Shown here: positions 9,602 through 18,599 of the stretch, one piece after another | How the letters are laid out: each line of letters starts with the position of its first letter | Numbering within the stretch: position 1 is the first letter of the stretch | NCBI GenBank assembly: GCA_030431775.1 | Contig: JAUIHW010000003.1 | Coordinates: 1-64,000 of the forward strand | Length of the DNA: 64,000 nucleotides | DNA from: Gammaproteobacteria bacterium | GTDB taxonomy: Bacteria > Pseudomonadota > Gammaproteobacteria > Pseudomonadales > JAUIET01 | Direction of reading: 5' to 3' | Translations under genes and position numbers: made by a program | The notes under the pieces: generated by a model | The model's database searches: none | Seen by the model: only the letters and a program-made list of their open reading frames with translations | Told to the model about the DNA's origin: nothing

Positions 9602-11041
9602 CTATGCTGACAACTCTCGAATCACCAGATTGCGGATCTCGGTCATATCCTCCATCGCAAACACGATGCCTTCGCGACCAAGCCCGGAGTCTTTAACCCC
9701 CCCGTACGGCATATTATCCACGCGATAGGATGGCACATCCCCTATCACAACCCCACCAACGTCCAGCACATCCCAGGCTTTTTGCACCTTGTAAAAGTCC
9801 CGTGTGAACACGCCTGCCTGCAAGCCAAATTTGGAGTCATTGACCTCGTTGAGCGCTTCATTAAAGTCTGTAAAACGCGACAGCAATGCCATAGGCCCGA
9901 ATGCTTCCTCAGTGTATGCCTTGCTGCTACGGCTAACATTTTCCAGCAGGGTGGCAGCAAGCATATTGCCGTCGCGCTGGCCACCACACAACAAATTAGC
10001 GCCTTGCTGCACAGCCTCCTCTATCCAGCCATGCAGCCGTTCGGCCTCGCCTTCGGAGATCATTGGGCCAATAAAAGTCTCTTCATCCTGCGGGTCGCCC
10101 GCCACCAGAGCTTCCGTTCGGGCGACCAGGCGGGAGCGCAGCTCTTCATAAAGGCTGTCGTGAATAATAATGCGCTGCACACCAATGCAAGACTGGCCGG
10201 ACTGGTAGAACGCGCCAAATATTATTCGCTCGCAGGCATCATCAAGATCGCTACCTTCATCCACAATTACCGCGGCATTGCCGCCCAGCTCCAGCACTAC
10301 CTTTTTCTTGCCCGACTTCGCTTTCAGCTGCCAGCCCACATCAGGAGAACCGGTAAACGACAACAGCTTCAGGCGGTCATCCACAGTGAACAGGTCTGCG
10401 CCGTCTCTTGAGCACGGCAGGATGGAGAACGCGCCCTTGGGCAAATCGGTCTCGGCAAGAATTTCACCCATGATCAACGCGCCCAACGGTGTGCGTGATG
10501 CCGGTTTCATTACAAAAGGGCAGCCCACAGCAAGCGCCGGAGCTATCTTGTGTGCCGCCAGATTGAGCGGGAAATTAAATGGCGAAATGAACGAACAGGG
10601 GCCGATGGGTACGCGTTTCCACATACCCCGGTAGCCTTTGGCCCTGGGCGAAATATCCAGTGTCTGCAGTTCACCACGCAAACGGGTGGCTTCCTCAGCT
10701 GCAATTTTAAAGGTATCGATCAGGCGGGTTACTTCACCGCGTGCGTCCTTGATCGGCTTACCGGCCTCAATGCACAGCGAATAGGCAAGCTCGTCGTATC
10801 GTTCGCGAAAGCGCTTAACGCAGTGTTCCAGAACCTCCTGGCGCTGATAGGCGGGCATTGCCGCCATGGCCTCGGTGGCATGCACGGCCGCGTCAATTCC
10901 GGCATCAATTGCAGACGCATCCGCCAGAGCAACCCGGGTCGCCGGCTCGCCGCTGTATTTGTCGGTCACCACCAGATCGGCATTGGCAAACACCGCGTCG
11001 TTGGCCAGATAATAAGGGTACTGCTCTGCCAGTTCGTGCAT
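9602..11041 (-). CDS. NAD(P)-dependent aldehyde dehydrogenase family protein
   Basis: Oxidises an aldehyde to the acid, or to an acyl-CoA in some subfamilies. The 479-residue protein has the family hallmarks: SPFNFPLN with the oxyanion asparagine at about 156, ELGGN with the general base at about Glu251, and the nucleophile Cys285 in SGQSCIGVQR. The open frame reaches back to 11149, but the ATG at 11041 has an AGGA site seven bases upstream and gives a normal N-terminus. It follows the acetolactate-synthase-like gene by 35 bases, a pairing that suggests the two act in one route, perhaps on a 2-oxo acid-derived aldehyde. The physiological substrate is not evident. Confidence 0.93.
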   Translation of the reverse strand: MHELAEQYPYYLANDAVFANADLVVTDKYSGEPATRVALADASAIDAGIDAAVHATEAMAAMPAYQRQEVLEHCVKRFRERYDELAYSLCIEAGKPIKDARGEVTRLIDTFKIAAEEATRLRGELQTLDISPRAKGYRGMWKRVPIGPCSFISPFNFPLNLAAHKIAPALAVGCPFVMKPASRTPLGALIMGEILAETDLPKGAFSILPCSRDGADLFTVDDRLKLLSFTGSPDVGWQLKAKSGKKKVVLELGGNAAVIVDEGSDLDDACERIIFGAFYQSGQSCIGVQRIIIHDSLYEELRSRLVARTEALVAGDPQDEETFIGPMISEGEAERLHGWIEEAVQQGANLLCGGQRDGNMLAATLLENVSRSSKAYTEEAFGPMALLSRFTDFNEALNEVNDSKFGLQAGVFTRDFYKVQKAWDVLDVGGVVIGDVPSYRVDNMPYGGVKDSGLGREGIVFAMEDMTEIRNLVIRELSA

Positions 11042-11076
11042 ATTGTCTTCCTTGTGTTTTAAGAGGGCTTTGCTGC

Positions 11077-12723
11077 TTACAGCGCCGCGCTGAGCTTTTG
11101 AATTTCCTGATTCAGGATGTGGTCGTTTTCCGAGTAATCCACCGGGCAATCGATCAAGTGCACGCCTTCACTATTCAAGCAGGTCTCAAGCGTTTCTTTC
11201 AACTCTGCAGTATTTTTTATTCGATGGCCGACGGCACCGTAACTTTCCGCGTATTGAACGAAGTCAGGGTTGTTGTATTCAAGACCAAAATCGCTGAAAC
11301 CCATGTTCGCTTGCTTCCAACGAATCATGCCATAAGCACTGTCATTCAGAATTAGCACCGTTAGGTTCATTTTCAGGCGCAGCGCAGTTTCCAGTTCCTG
11401 GCTGTTCATCATGAAGCCGCCATCGCCACAAATCGCCATCACCTTACGGTTGGGGTGTACCAGATGCGCCGCCATGGCCGATGGCAAACCGGCTCCCATG
11501 GTCGCCAAAGCATTGTCAAGCAATACGGTGTTTGACATTCTGGCCCGATAATTACGGGCAAACCAGATCTTATAGACTCCATTATCCAGACAAATAATGC
11601 CGTCGTCCGGCATCACAGCCCGGACATCGGCAACCAAGCGTTGTGGATACACCGGAAAGCGCGGGTCATCAGCGCCTTCCAGTACATGTTGGTCGTGTGC
11701 CTTCTGGGCCCGCTTCATTTCCGAGAAATCCCAATGCGCTTGCGTTTCCAGGGCTTCATTGATTTGCCAGATAGCATTGGCGATATCGCCAACCACCTCG
11801 ATCTGTGGAAAGTACACAGGATCCACTTCAGCCGAACGGAAGGAGATATGGATGACGTCTGCACCGCCCGGGCGCATGAAAAACGGCGGCTTTTCAATCA
11901 CGTCATGACCGACATTTAGAATCAGATCTGCGGCGTCTATCGCACGGTGTACGAAATCGCCCGATGACAGAGCGGCATTTCCCATGAACAGCGGGTGCTC
12001 TTCATCAACCACACCCTTGCCAAGCTGTGTGGTCACAAAGGGAATGCCGTGATCGTCCACTAGCTTGGTCAGCATTTTCGAGGTCAGTTTACGGTTCGCT
12101 CCCGCACCAATCACCAGCAATGGAGACTTCGCTTCACTGATGCGCACCACCGCCGCCATAATGGCTTTGAGTTCTGGAATGGCGCGCCGAATCGCCGAGG
12201 CCGGGATGGGTACTTCCGCGGTTTCTTCATCCGCAATGTCTTCCGGCAGCTCCAGGTGAGCGGCACCGGGCTTTTCTTCTTCCGCCAAGCGGAAGGCTTC
12301 CCGTACCTTACTCGGAATGTTATCACCAGCAACGATCTGTTCTGTGTATTTGGTGATCGGGCCCATCATATCGACCACGTTCAGAATCTGAAAACGGCCC
12401 TGCTTGGATTTTTTAATTGGCTTCTGCCCGGTGATCATCAACATGGGCATACCACCCAGGTTGGAATAGGCCGCTGCCGTCACGAAGTTGGTGGCACCGG
12501 GGCCCAGGGTAGCCAGGCAAACACCGGCCTTGCCGGTAAACCGTCCATAAGTGGCCGCCATAAACCCGGCCGCCTGCTCGTGCCGGGTCAGTACCAGTTT
12601 AATCTGTTGCGATCGCGACAGACTGTCCAGAAAATCCAGGTTTTCCTCGCCGGGTATGCCAAATATGTATTCGACGCCTTCCTGCTCCAGCGCTTCGATG
12701 AATAAGTCAGACGCCTTTTTCAT
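11077..12723 (-). CDS. ThDP-dependent enzyme, acetolactate synthase large-subunit type
   Basis: A 548-residue thiamine-diphosphate enzyme of the acetolactate synthase family. The catalytic glutamate is Glu49 in TRHEQAAG, and the ThDP motif starts at GDGG (about 433) and ends at LND (about 460). Substrate-domain sequences such as GPGATN and the ILNVVDMMGPITKY stretch match acetolactate-synthase-like enzymes. No regulatory small subunit (IlvH/IlvN) is next to it, so it is more likely a catabolic or specialised enzyme than the valine/isoleucine biosynthetic one. It lies 42 bases downstream of the exporter genes and 35 bases upstream of an aldehyde dehydrogenase. The exact product, acetolactate or another acyloin, is unproven. 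Confidence 0.88.
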   Translation of the reverse strand: MKKASDLFIEALEQEGVEYIFGIPGEENLDFLDSLSRSQQIKLVLTRHEQAAGFMAATYGRFTGKAGVCLATLGPGATNFVTAAAYSNLGGMPMLMITGQKPIKKSKQGRFQILNVVDMMGPITKYTEQIVAGDNIPSKVREAFRLAEEEKPGAAHLELPEDIADEETAEVPIPASAIRRAIPELKAIMAAVVRISEAKSPLLVIGAGANRKLTSKMLTKLVDDHGIPFVTTQLGKGVVDEEHPLFMGNAALSSGDFVHRAIDAADLILNVGHDVIEKPPFFMRPGGADVIHISFRSAEVDPVYFPQIEVVGDIANAIWQINEALETQAHWDFSEMKRAQKAHDQHVLEGADDPRFPVYPQRLVADVRAVMPDDGIICLDNGVYKIWFARNYRARMSNTVLLDNALATMGAGLPSAMAAHLVHPNRKVMAICGDGGFMMNSQELETALRLKMNLTVLILNDSAYGMIRWKQANMGFSDFGLEYNNPDFVQYAESYGAVGHRIKNTAELKETLETCLNSEGVHLIDCPVDYSENDHILNQEIQKLSAAL

Positions 12724-12765
12724 TTTTTTCTCTCTTTGAATGGAATCGCTTACCCCATCTTAGCG

Positions 12766-13965
12766 CTATTCCGAGCGTAAAGCATCCAGAGGATTCAAGT
12801 GCGCGGCGCGCCGGGCCGGTGCCACACCCGCCACCAGGCCAATAATCGAACAAACCGCCAGGGCCAGCGCTGTGTACGCAGGTGAGATCCGCACAGGTAA
12901 GCCAGGCAGGAACAGGGCGATTGTGCCGACCAGGCCCGCTCCGATGGCCAGACCAAATAGCCCTCCGAACAAAGCCAATGCAACTGACTCAGACAGAAAC
13001 AGGGTTTGCACCAGCTGGCGGGTGGAACCAATTGAACGCAGCAAGCCAATCTCGTGGGTGCGCTCCCGCACGGCGATGGTCATGACAGTAAATATTCCGA
13101 CGCCACCTACGAACAGGGATATGCCACCCAGGGCACCAACCGCAAAAGTGATGACTTCAAGAATTGAATCCAGCGTTTCCAGCATCTGCTGCTGTGACAC
13201 GATGGTGAAGTCCTCCACGCCATGGCGAGCCAGCATCAGCCTTTTGATATTGGACATCACCTCTTCCAGAGAATAGCTTGTGTCGTATTTCAAGGCTATT
13301 TCCAGCAGGCTGTCTGAATTATACAGCGCCAGCGCACGGGACGCTGGAATCAGAACCGCCTCGTCGACATTAAAACCTAACATATCGCCTTTGGACTCCA
13401 GAACTCCGACCACACGAAAGCGTGAGCCTGCGATCCTGACCCGCTCGCCAACTGCATTACGCTGGCCGAATAAATCCCGATACACGGTACTGCCTAACAA
13501 CACCAATGGGCGTGCTGACAAGGGATCGTCGTCTGGCAGAAATTGACCAGCCTGCAAGCGCGCATCCAGGTAATCGGTAATTGCCGGGCTGGTCCCCAGC
13601 ACCAGCGTTGTTCGCACTCGGTCATTGGCCTCTACTTCAGAATTACCCAGGCGGTTGGTAATCACCGACTGCACGCCCGGCAGTTGCGCAACGGCCATGG
13701 CATCGGCAATAGTCAGCGGGCGTTGCGTATTGGGAACACCGGGAGAAAGCCCTACGGTGTCATGCTTGCCGGGCTGGATAGCTATATTATTCGTACCAAA
13801 CTGACTGAACTCACTGACGAGATAATGGTTCAGACCACTGCCCATCGAGGTCAACAGAACAACGGCTGCCACCCCAATGGCAATGCCCAGCGAGGTCAGA
13901 AATGAGCGCAGACGATGAAAGCCAATTGCCTGGCTGATGTAGCGAAAAACATCAGCGCCAATCAT
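12766..13965 (-). CDS. MacB/FtsX-type ABC transporter permease (second)
   Basis: A 399-residue inner-membrane permease of the MacB/FtsX type: one N-terminal transmembrane segment (about 20–45, SFLTSLGIAIGVAAVVLLTSM), a periplasmic domain of roughly 225 residues, then three C-terminal transmembrane segments within the FtsX domain (VGALGGISLFVGGVGI onward) and the terminal PARRAAHLNPLDALR motif. Such permeases power mechanotransmission rather than simple transport. It starts three bases after the stop of a paralogous permease, so the exporter uses two different permease chains with one ATPase. The cargo is unknown; macrolide, lipoprotein or peptide substrates are known for the wider family. Confidence 0.9.
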   Translation of the reverse strand: MIGADVFRYISQAIGFHRLRSFLTSLGIAIGVAAVVLLTSMGSGLNHYLVSEFSQFGTNNIAIQPGKHDTVGLSPGVPNTQRPLTIADAMAVAQLPGVQSVITNRLGNSEVEANDRVRTTLVLGTSPAITDYLDARLQAGQFLPDDDPLSARPLVLLGSTVYRDLFGQRNAVGERVRIAGSRFRVVGVLESKGDMLGFNVDEAVLIPASRALALYNSDSLLEIALKYDTSYSLEEVMSNIKRLMLARHGVEDFTIVSQQQMLETLDSILEVITFAVGALGGISLFVGGVGIFTVMTIAVRERTHEIGLLRSIGSTRQLVQTLFLSESVALALFGGLFGLAIGAGLVGTIALFLPGLPVRISPAYTALALAVCSIIGLVAGVAPARRAAHLNPLDALRSE

Positions 13966-13968
13966 TTG

Positions 13969-15177
13969 TCAGTGACCCGCCAGCGCTGCTATCGGATCAA
14001 GTGCAGCCGCCCGCCGTGCCGGCATAATCCCGAACAACAGGCCGCTGCCGACAGCGATAAGTACCGCGGCAATACTGGCCCACACTGGGGCGCGGAAATC
14101 AATAGCGGGGTACAACTCACGCAGTAGGGTAATGGCCAGCTCACCCAGCAACAGCCCGAGCAATGCACCGAGAAAGCTGAGGATAGCCGCTTCAAACAGA
14201 AACAGGCCGATTATCTGCTGGCGATGGGCACCCAGTGCTTTGATCAGACCAACTTCCTCAGTACGCTGACTCACGGCAACTAACATCACATTCATGATGA
14301 GCACGCCTGCTACAAAGAGGCTGATGGATGCAATGCCAGCAAGTGTTGAGGTCAAAACCAGAAAAATTCCATTGAAGGTTGTAAGAATAGAGCCCTGGTC
14401 CATTACCGTGATGTCGTCATGCCCCTGGTGCCGGGCCTTGACGATGCGGATGATATCGGCTTTGGCCGCATCCATAAGGTCTTTGCTGTGTGGGCGAACC
14501 ATCATCTTCTGCACGGAGTCAGTATTAAAAATCTGCGCAGCGAAAGCGATCGGAACGAATACAGTTTCATCCACGTCCACGCTCCCGGCCTGACCGGTTT
14601 GCGCAACCACCCCAATTACCCTGACCCGTCGATCACCAATGCGAGCTCGCTGGCCAACCGGCGACTGGCCGGAGAACAACTCCTCGGCCACCTTACTGCC
14701 GATCACAGCAATGGCCATGCTTTCGTCCAGAGGTGCTGCCGGCAAGAAGCGGCCGGCCTGCATTTCATAGTCAAACACCGTTTGCATCTGTTCATTCGTT
14801 CCAACCACATCAACGTCGCGTTCCCTGCCGTCGCGGTTGAGCTTCCCTGTCCCACCAATAAACGGTAAGACAGCCTGCACATGTGGGCTGCGAAGCATTG
14901 CGCTGACGTCCTGCAGAGTCAGTGGCCTGGGAGCAAGCCCAATGCTCATGTCGATTCCGCCACCACTGAGTTCGGTCTTTCCGGGTGTCACAATGAGCAT
15001 ATCGGTGCCAAGGCGGTCGAATTGTTGTGTTACGTAACGCCGCGCGCCTTCGCCCAACGACGTCAATACCAGTACGGCCGATACGCCAATGGCGATCGCA
15101 ATCAGCAACATGCTACTGCGCAATGGGTATCGAACGATGGCGCCCAGCGCATAGTTACTGCGATCAAGAATATTCAT
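13969..15177 (-). CDS. MacB/FtsX-type ABC transporter permease (first)
   Basis: Paralogue of the next gene with the same plan: an N-terminal membrane segment near residues 20–45, a large periplasmic domain (including [21 protein letters not shown]), three C-terminal membrane segments and a [14 protein letters not shown] terminus. The open frame extends to 15228. I place the start at the ATG at 15177 ([20 protein letters not shown]), which gives the family N-terminus and overlaps the ATPase stop by 14 bases. A start at 15201 is also possible. It should form a heteromeric membrane unit with the gene that follows. Confidence 0.9.
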   Translation of the reverse strand: MNILDRSNYALGAIVRYPLRSSMLLIAIAIGVSAVLVLTSLGEGARRYVTQQFDRLGTDMLIVTPGKTELSGGGIDMSIGLAPRPLTLQDVSAMLRSPHVQAVLPFIGGTGKLNRDGRERDVDVVGTNEQMQTVFDYEMQAGRFLPAAPLDESMAIAVIGSKVAEELFSGQSPVGQRARIGDRRVRVIGVVAQTGQAGSVDVDETVFVPIAFAAQIFNTDSVQKMMVRPHSKDLMDAAKADIIRIVKARHQGHDDITVMDQGSILTTFNGIFLVLTSTLAGIASISLFVAGVLIMNVMLVAVSQRTEEVGLIKALGAHRQQIIGLFLFEAAILSFLGALLGLLLGELAITLLRELYPAIDFRAPVWASIAAVLIAVGSGLLFGIMPARRAAALDPIAALAGH

Positions 15178-15868
15178 GCCGGCGCTCTGTGTCCTGTTCA
15201 TGGCGAATGGTGCTGATACGACCATCAAGCATCTCCAGGCTCAACCGCGTGCGCGCGCCAATGACCGGGTCGTGCGTCACCATTATCAAAGTGATTCCTT
15301 CGGCATTGAGCTCTTCTAGCAGAGTGAGAATTTCGCCCCCGGACTGGCTGTCCAGATTGCCGGTCGGTTCATCGGCCAGCAGAATTTTTGGCCGGGTGAC
15401 AATGGCGCGGGCAATGGCAACCCGTTGACGCTGCCCACCGGACAACTGGTCAGAACGGTGACCACTTCGATCGAGCAAACCAGTGCGTTGCAGCATCGCT
15501 AGTGCTCGTTCGCGCCGTTCCTTGGGCTTTACTCCCGCTAGCATCATTGGCAACTCCACATTCTCCAGTGCCGTCAGCCGCGCTATTAGATGAAACGACT
15601 GGAATATAAAGCCAATCGTTTGTCGGCGGATACTCGCCAGCTCGTTGTCGCTGAGTTGTGCCACATCGCGCCCCTGCAACAAATACTGACCTTCGTCCGG
15701 TGTGTCCAGCAAACCGATGACATTCAGCAGCGTTGACTTGCCAGAGCCGGACGGGCCCATAATGGATGCGTATTCTCCAGTGGCGATGTGCAAATTGATG
15801 TCTTTGAGGGCCTGCACCCGCTCGCCCCCAACGATAAACTCCCGACAGATGCCTTTCAGCTCAATCAC
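15164..15868 (-). CDS. ABC transporter ATP-binding protein, MacB/LolD type
   Basis: A 234-residue ATPase that drives the two FtsX-type permeases downstream. Motifs in order: Walker [10 protein letters not shown] at 38–46, the Q-loop FIFQSF at about 88–92, signature LSGGQ at 142–146, Walker B LLADEPT at 163–169 and the switch histidine in MVTHD near residue 200. The sequence is typical of the MacB/LolD/FtsE class. The ATG at 15868 overlaps the stop of the adaptor gene by four bases and its own end overlaps the next gene by 14, so the complex is translationally coupled. Confidence 0.95.
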   Translation of the reverse strand: MIELKGICREFIVGGERVQALKDINLHIATGEYASIMGPSGSGKSTLLNVIGLLDTPDEGQYLLQGRDVAQLSDNELASIRRQTIGFIFQSFHLIARLTALENVELPMMLAGVKPKERRERALAMLQRTGLLDRSGHRSDQLSGGQRQRVAIARAIVTRPKILLADEPTGNLDSQSGGEILTLLEELNAEGITLIMVTHDPVIGARTRLSLEMLDGRISTIRHEQDTERRHEYS

Positions 15869-16995
15869 TGCTCGACTGTGGCTTGCGCGCCATCCTCCAC
15901 ACCGTCTCGATCGATGGAACGAACCACAAACTCACCGTCAGACAAGCCGGCGGTAATTTCCGTCTGCTGCCAATTACGCAGCCCGGTAGTCACTTCGCGC
16001 TGTTCTATTCGGCCGCCTTGTGCCGGGATAACATATACCATTGACTGCTCAGTAATCGCAGAGGTCGGTACGTAAAGTACACTCTTCGATTCGCCAATTA
16101 TGATCTCTACATCGGCACTATAGCCCGGCAACAGCACCTGCATGTCCGGGTCTTCGATCACCGCTTCCACGTCCACGGTGCGCGACTGTTTCTCTACATC
16201 CAACACATACGGCGCGACCCGTTGCACCCTGCCGGCAAAACGGCGCCCTTTGAAGGCATCAAGACTTACCCATGCATCCATGCCGGCCTGCACCTGCGGG
16301 GCATCCACCTCATCAATGGGCGCGAGTATGTACAAGCAGCTGTTATCGATCAGGTCAATACTGGGTGGTGTTGCAACACCCACCGGAGAGGGCGTTACAA
16401 ACTCTCCCAACTCACCATTGATTTCTGCAACCACACCGGCGAATGGAGCGTACAACTGAGTTCGCTGCACGGCTGCTTCCGCAGCCTGCACCGCCGCCTG
16501 TTTTACCTTGATCGCCTCCCGCGCAGCCACACAGGCCGCCTCGGCGGAGTCCGCTTCACCAACGGCTTTCTCAACGGCGTCCCTGGAAGCCACATGTGTT
16601 TTTTGCAAGGTCTGCAAGCGGCTCGCAGTATGTCTGGCGACTTCGGCTGTTACACAGGCTTGCCGGCTGAGTGCCTTCGCGGCGTCCGCATCGCGTTGCG
16701 CCAGAGTAAGCTGCGCTTTGAGGTCAGCATTCCAAAGCTCCAGCAACAGTTGGCCTTCGGCGACTTCATCACCATCATCAACATACAAGGCTGTTATGTT
16801 TCCACCTGAGGCCGGTGTGATACCTGCGCGGCGGCATGCATCAACCGTGCCTGCTCGAGTATTGCTGACCGAGGCAATGACGTCTCCGCGCTGCACCGGA
16901 GCAATGCGCACCACGAGGCCAGAACGTTCAGCAGAGCGCAGCCAGTACACCGTAACGGCTGCCAGAACTACCAAGCCAACTACCAGTTTCTTCAT
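15865..16995 (-). CDS. HlyD/RND-type periplasmic adaptor of the ABC exporter
   Basis: Membrane-fusion protein linking the inner-membrane ABC complex to an outer-membrane channel. An N-terminal membrane anchor (MKKLVVGLVVLAAVTVYWL) is followed by a biotinyl-lipoyl half-motif (ISAVYVDD-like ITALYVDDGDEVAEGQ), an alpha-helical hairpin rich in Ala, Glu and Gln (about 85–170), the second lipoyl half (LYAPFAGVVAEINGELGE) and a beta-barrel region. I use the ATG at 16995; a TTG at 17010 would add five residues and is hard to exclude. No TolC-like gene is in the window, so the outer-membrane partner must be encoded elsewhere. Confidence 0.9.
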   Translation of the reverse strand: MKKLVVGLVVLAAVTVYWLRSAERSGLVVRIAPVQRGDVIASVSNTRAGTVDACRRAGITPASGGNITALYVDDGDEVAEGQLLLELWNADLKAQLTLAQRDADAAKALSRQACVTAEVARHTASRLQTLQKTHVASRDAVEKAVGEADSAEAACVAAREAIKVKQAAVQAAEAAVQRTQLYAPFAGVVAEINGELGEFVTPSPVGVATPPSIDLIDNSCLYILAPIDEVDAPQVQAGMDAWVSLDAFKGRRFAGRVQRVAPYVLDVEKQSRTVDVEAVIEDPDMQVLLPGYSADVEIIIGESKSVLYVPTSAITEQSMVYVIPAQGGRIEQREVTTGLRNWQQTEITAGLSDGEFVVRSIDRDGVEDGAQATVEQ

Positions 16996-17099
16996 CGCAT
17001 TTGGAACCAAAACCTTCGTTCAAGATACGCGATATTCTACGCAAACAAAAGCGCTTATACTGCGCTGGCCATCTGCCGATACCGAGTAAGAGAAATGCT

Positions 17100-17393
17100 A
17101 TGGAAAATCGCAGGGATATCGCCCGCGCAATCCGCCGACTGATAGTGTTCCAGATTAAATTATTCGCCGATGCCTTCCGCGACTTTCTCCTGAGCCCGCT
17201 GAGCACCATTGCCGTTATCATCGACCTGATATTGGGGCTGGAAGATGAACGTAGCTGGTATCGGCGCATGATGCGCTATGGGGTCGAGTCTGACCGCTTC
17301 ATCAACCTGTTCAATCAATTTTCTTCAGAGCAAACAATTGATGAGCTTTTGCGTCGGGCAAGCGGTCGCAGCAAGCGTGCCGATGGTGATTAA
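17100..17393 (+). CDS. Small conserved-looking protein of unknown function
   Basis: A 97-residue protein that I do not recognise. The first third is basic and amphipathic (MENRRDIARAIRRLIVFQIK), followed by one moderately hydrophobic stretch (LLSPLSTIAVIIDLILGL, about 29–46) and a charged, helical C-terminal half ending in a basic tail. This suggests a small membrane-associated protein. The frame is open from 17001, but the ATG at 17100 fits the coding character better and follows a purine-rich AAGAG stretch. A −10-like TATACT lies at 17056–17061. It is divergent from the exporter adaptor gene and convergent with the TIGR03084-like gene, with only two bases between them. Confidence 0.6.
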   Translation: MENRRDIARAIRRLIVFQIKLFADAFRDFLLSPLSTIAVIIDLILGLEDERSWYRRMMRYGVESDRFINLFNQFSSEQTIDELLRRASGRSKRADGD

Positions 17394-17395
17394 GA

Positions 17396-18193
17396 CTACC
17401 TGGTCCGACGCTCACCCGGAGCGGGTGGGTCTTCCGCACCACCGGCAAAGCACTGAGCAATAGCCATCCAGCGCTTTGCATTACTTCCTGTCACCTGCAG
17501 CCGAGTATCAGCAACGTTGCGCACCTGGGTAACCACCTGACAAAACTCACCAGCATCTCCCTCGATTCGTTCATCGTCGCGCTCTTCATTCCAACACCAT
17601 TGCTCGCCTGCAGGCGAACGCAGGCTAACAAAAGGTTTTGGCAGCGGCACTTCCAATTCACGGTTAGCAAACGTCCAGCGGTAAGTTCGCACACCCAGCT
17701 CCGCAATACTCTTTATATGCTCGCCATTAGTGCGCACCTTACCGAGCTCATCATAGATTGCCTGTGCATGCGCCCAGGTTTCCATTAACCGTGCGGTGAT
17801 ACTGGACCGGGCGCTCATCGGCGGCCCGGCCCAGGGAACCCGCTGCTCAGGGTCGCTGTCAGCGAACGCATCGGCCAGTTTATGGAATTCGCCGTGCCAT
17901 TGCTGTAACAATTCCTGGCCGGCCTGCTCACCCAGCCATTGCCGCTCGGCCTCTGGATAACTGTGACCGGAAAGCAGTGCCGTCGCAATTTTCTCAAACT
18001 CAAGCTGGAACTGTGCAGTATCGTTGAGTGACAGCAAGGCCATTTGGTTCCACACATGCAAATGACGAACAATGTCATTAAATGACCAGCACTTGAAGGC
18101 ACTTTGCTCGCTCAGTTCGTCACTGGCATGTTGCCGAAGCAACTCATAGGTGAGCTCACTTTCCGCCAGAAAATCATTGGCTTCTCTGATCAT
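17396..18193 (-). CDS. TIGR03084-like protein, maleylpyruvate-isomerase/DinB fold
   Basis: A 265-residue protein resembling the TIGR03084 group, which carries the DinB-like four-helix metal-binding fold of mycothiol-dependent maleylpyruvate isomerases (RHLHVWNQMALLSLND and LMETWAHAQAIYDELG contain the likely metal-binding histidines) plus a C-terminal SCP2-like part (QVTQVRNVADTRLQVTG). This family is frequent in actinobacteria and in lipid-degrading marine proteobacteria. The ATG at 18193 has a strong GAGGAG site. A thiol-dependent isomerase or transferase role is only a family-level guess; the bacterium need not make mycothiol. Confidence 0.72.
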   Translation of the reverse strand: MIREANDFLAESELTYELLRQHASDELSEQSAFKCWSFNDIVRHLHVWNQMALLSLNDTAQFQLEFEKIATALLSGHSYPEAERQWLGEQAGQELLQQWHGEFHKLADAFADSDPEQRVPWAGPPMSARSSITARLMETWAHAQAIYDELGKVRTNGEHIKSIAELGVRTYRWTFANRELEVPLPKPFVSLRSPAGEQWCWNEERDDERIEGDAGEFCQVVTQVRNVADTRLQVTGSNAKRWMAIAQCFAGGAEDPPAPGERRTR

Positions 18194-18275
18194 CGCAGTC
18201 TCCTCGTCCAGGCGGGCACGCTAAGCCATTTTTATTGCGGTGGCAAGCGCGCTGGCCAACAGGCTACAATGCGTT

Positions 18276-18599
18276 ATGCACTTTGTATTTGAAGTTCGAG
18301 TCAAACCAGGCTATACGGCTGAGCAGTATGCGGATGCCTGGGTCAAAGCCAGTCGATTGATTCAACAGGCTCCTGGCGCGATGGGCACACGCTTACACCG
18401 TAAAATCGGCGAGCCGCAGTGCTTGCTGGCAATCGCCAGTTGGGAGTCAAAAGCCGCGCGGGATTGCATGGACGCGCAGCCAAACCAGGCAATCAGCGAA
18501 ATCATCGAGGCACAGGCGGAATTTGTGGATATCAAGGTAATTGGCGAATTTGAAGCCCCCGAATGGGTGGTATTACCAAAACACCTGGAGTTGTCATGA
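18276..18599 (+). CDS. Antibiotic biosynthesis monooxygenase-like (ABM-fold) protein
   Basis: A 107-residue protein with the dimeric ferredoxin-like fold expected of ABM-domain proteins: it opens with FVFEVRVKPGY, continues with a helix of the type AEQYADAWVKASRLIQQ, and has the central strand CLLAIASWES. Members act as small cofactor-free oxygenases or only as binding domains. The ATG at 18276 is preferred over the upstream frame opening at 18240. Its TGA overlaps the ATG of the next gene (ATGA), which ties it to the sorbosone-dehydrogenase-like lipoprotein. Function is unassigned. Confidence 0.7.
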   Translation: MHFVFEVRVKPGYTAEQYADAWVKASRLIQQAPGAMGTRLHRKIGEPQCLLAIASWESKAARDCMDAQPNQAISEIIEAQAEFVDIKVIGEFEAPEWVVLPKHLELS

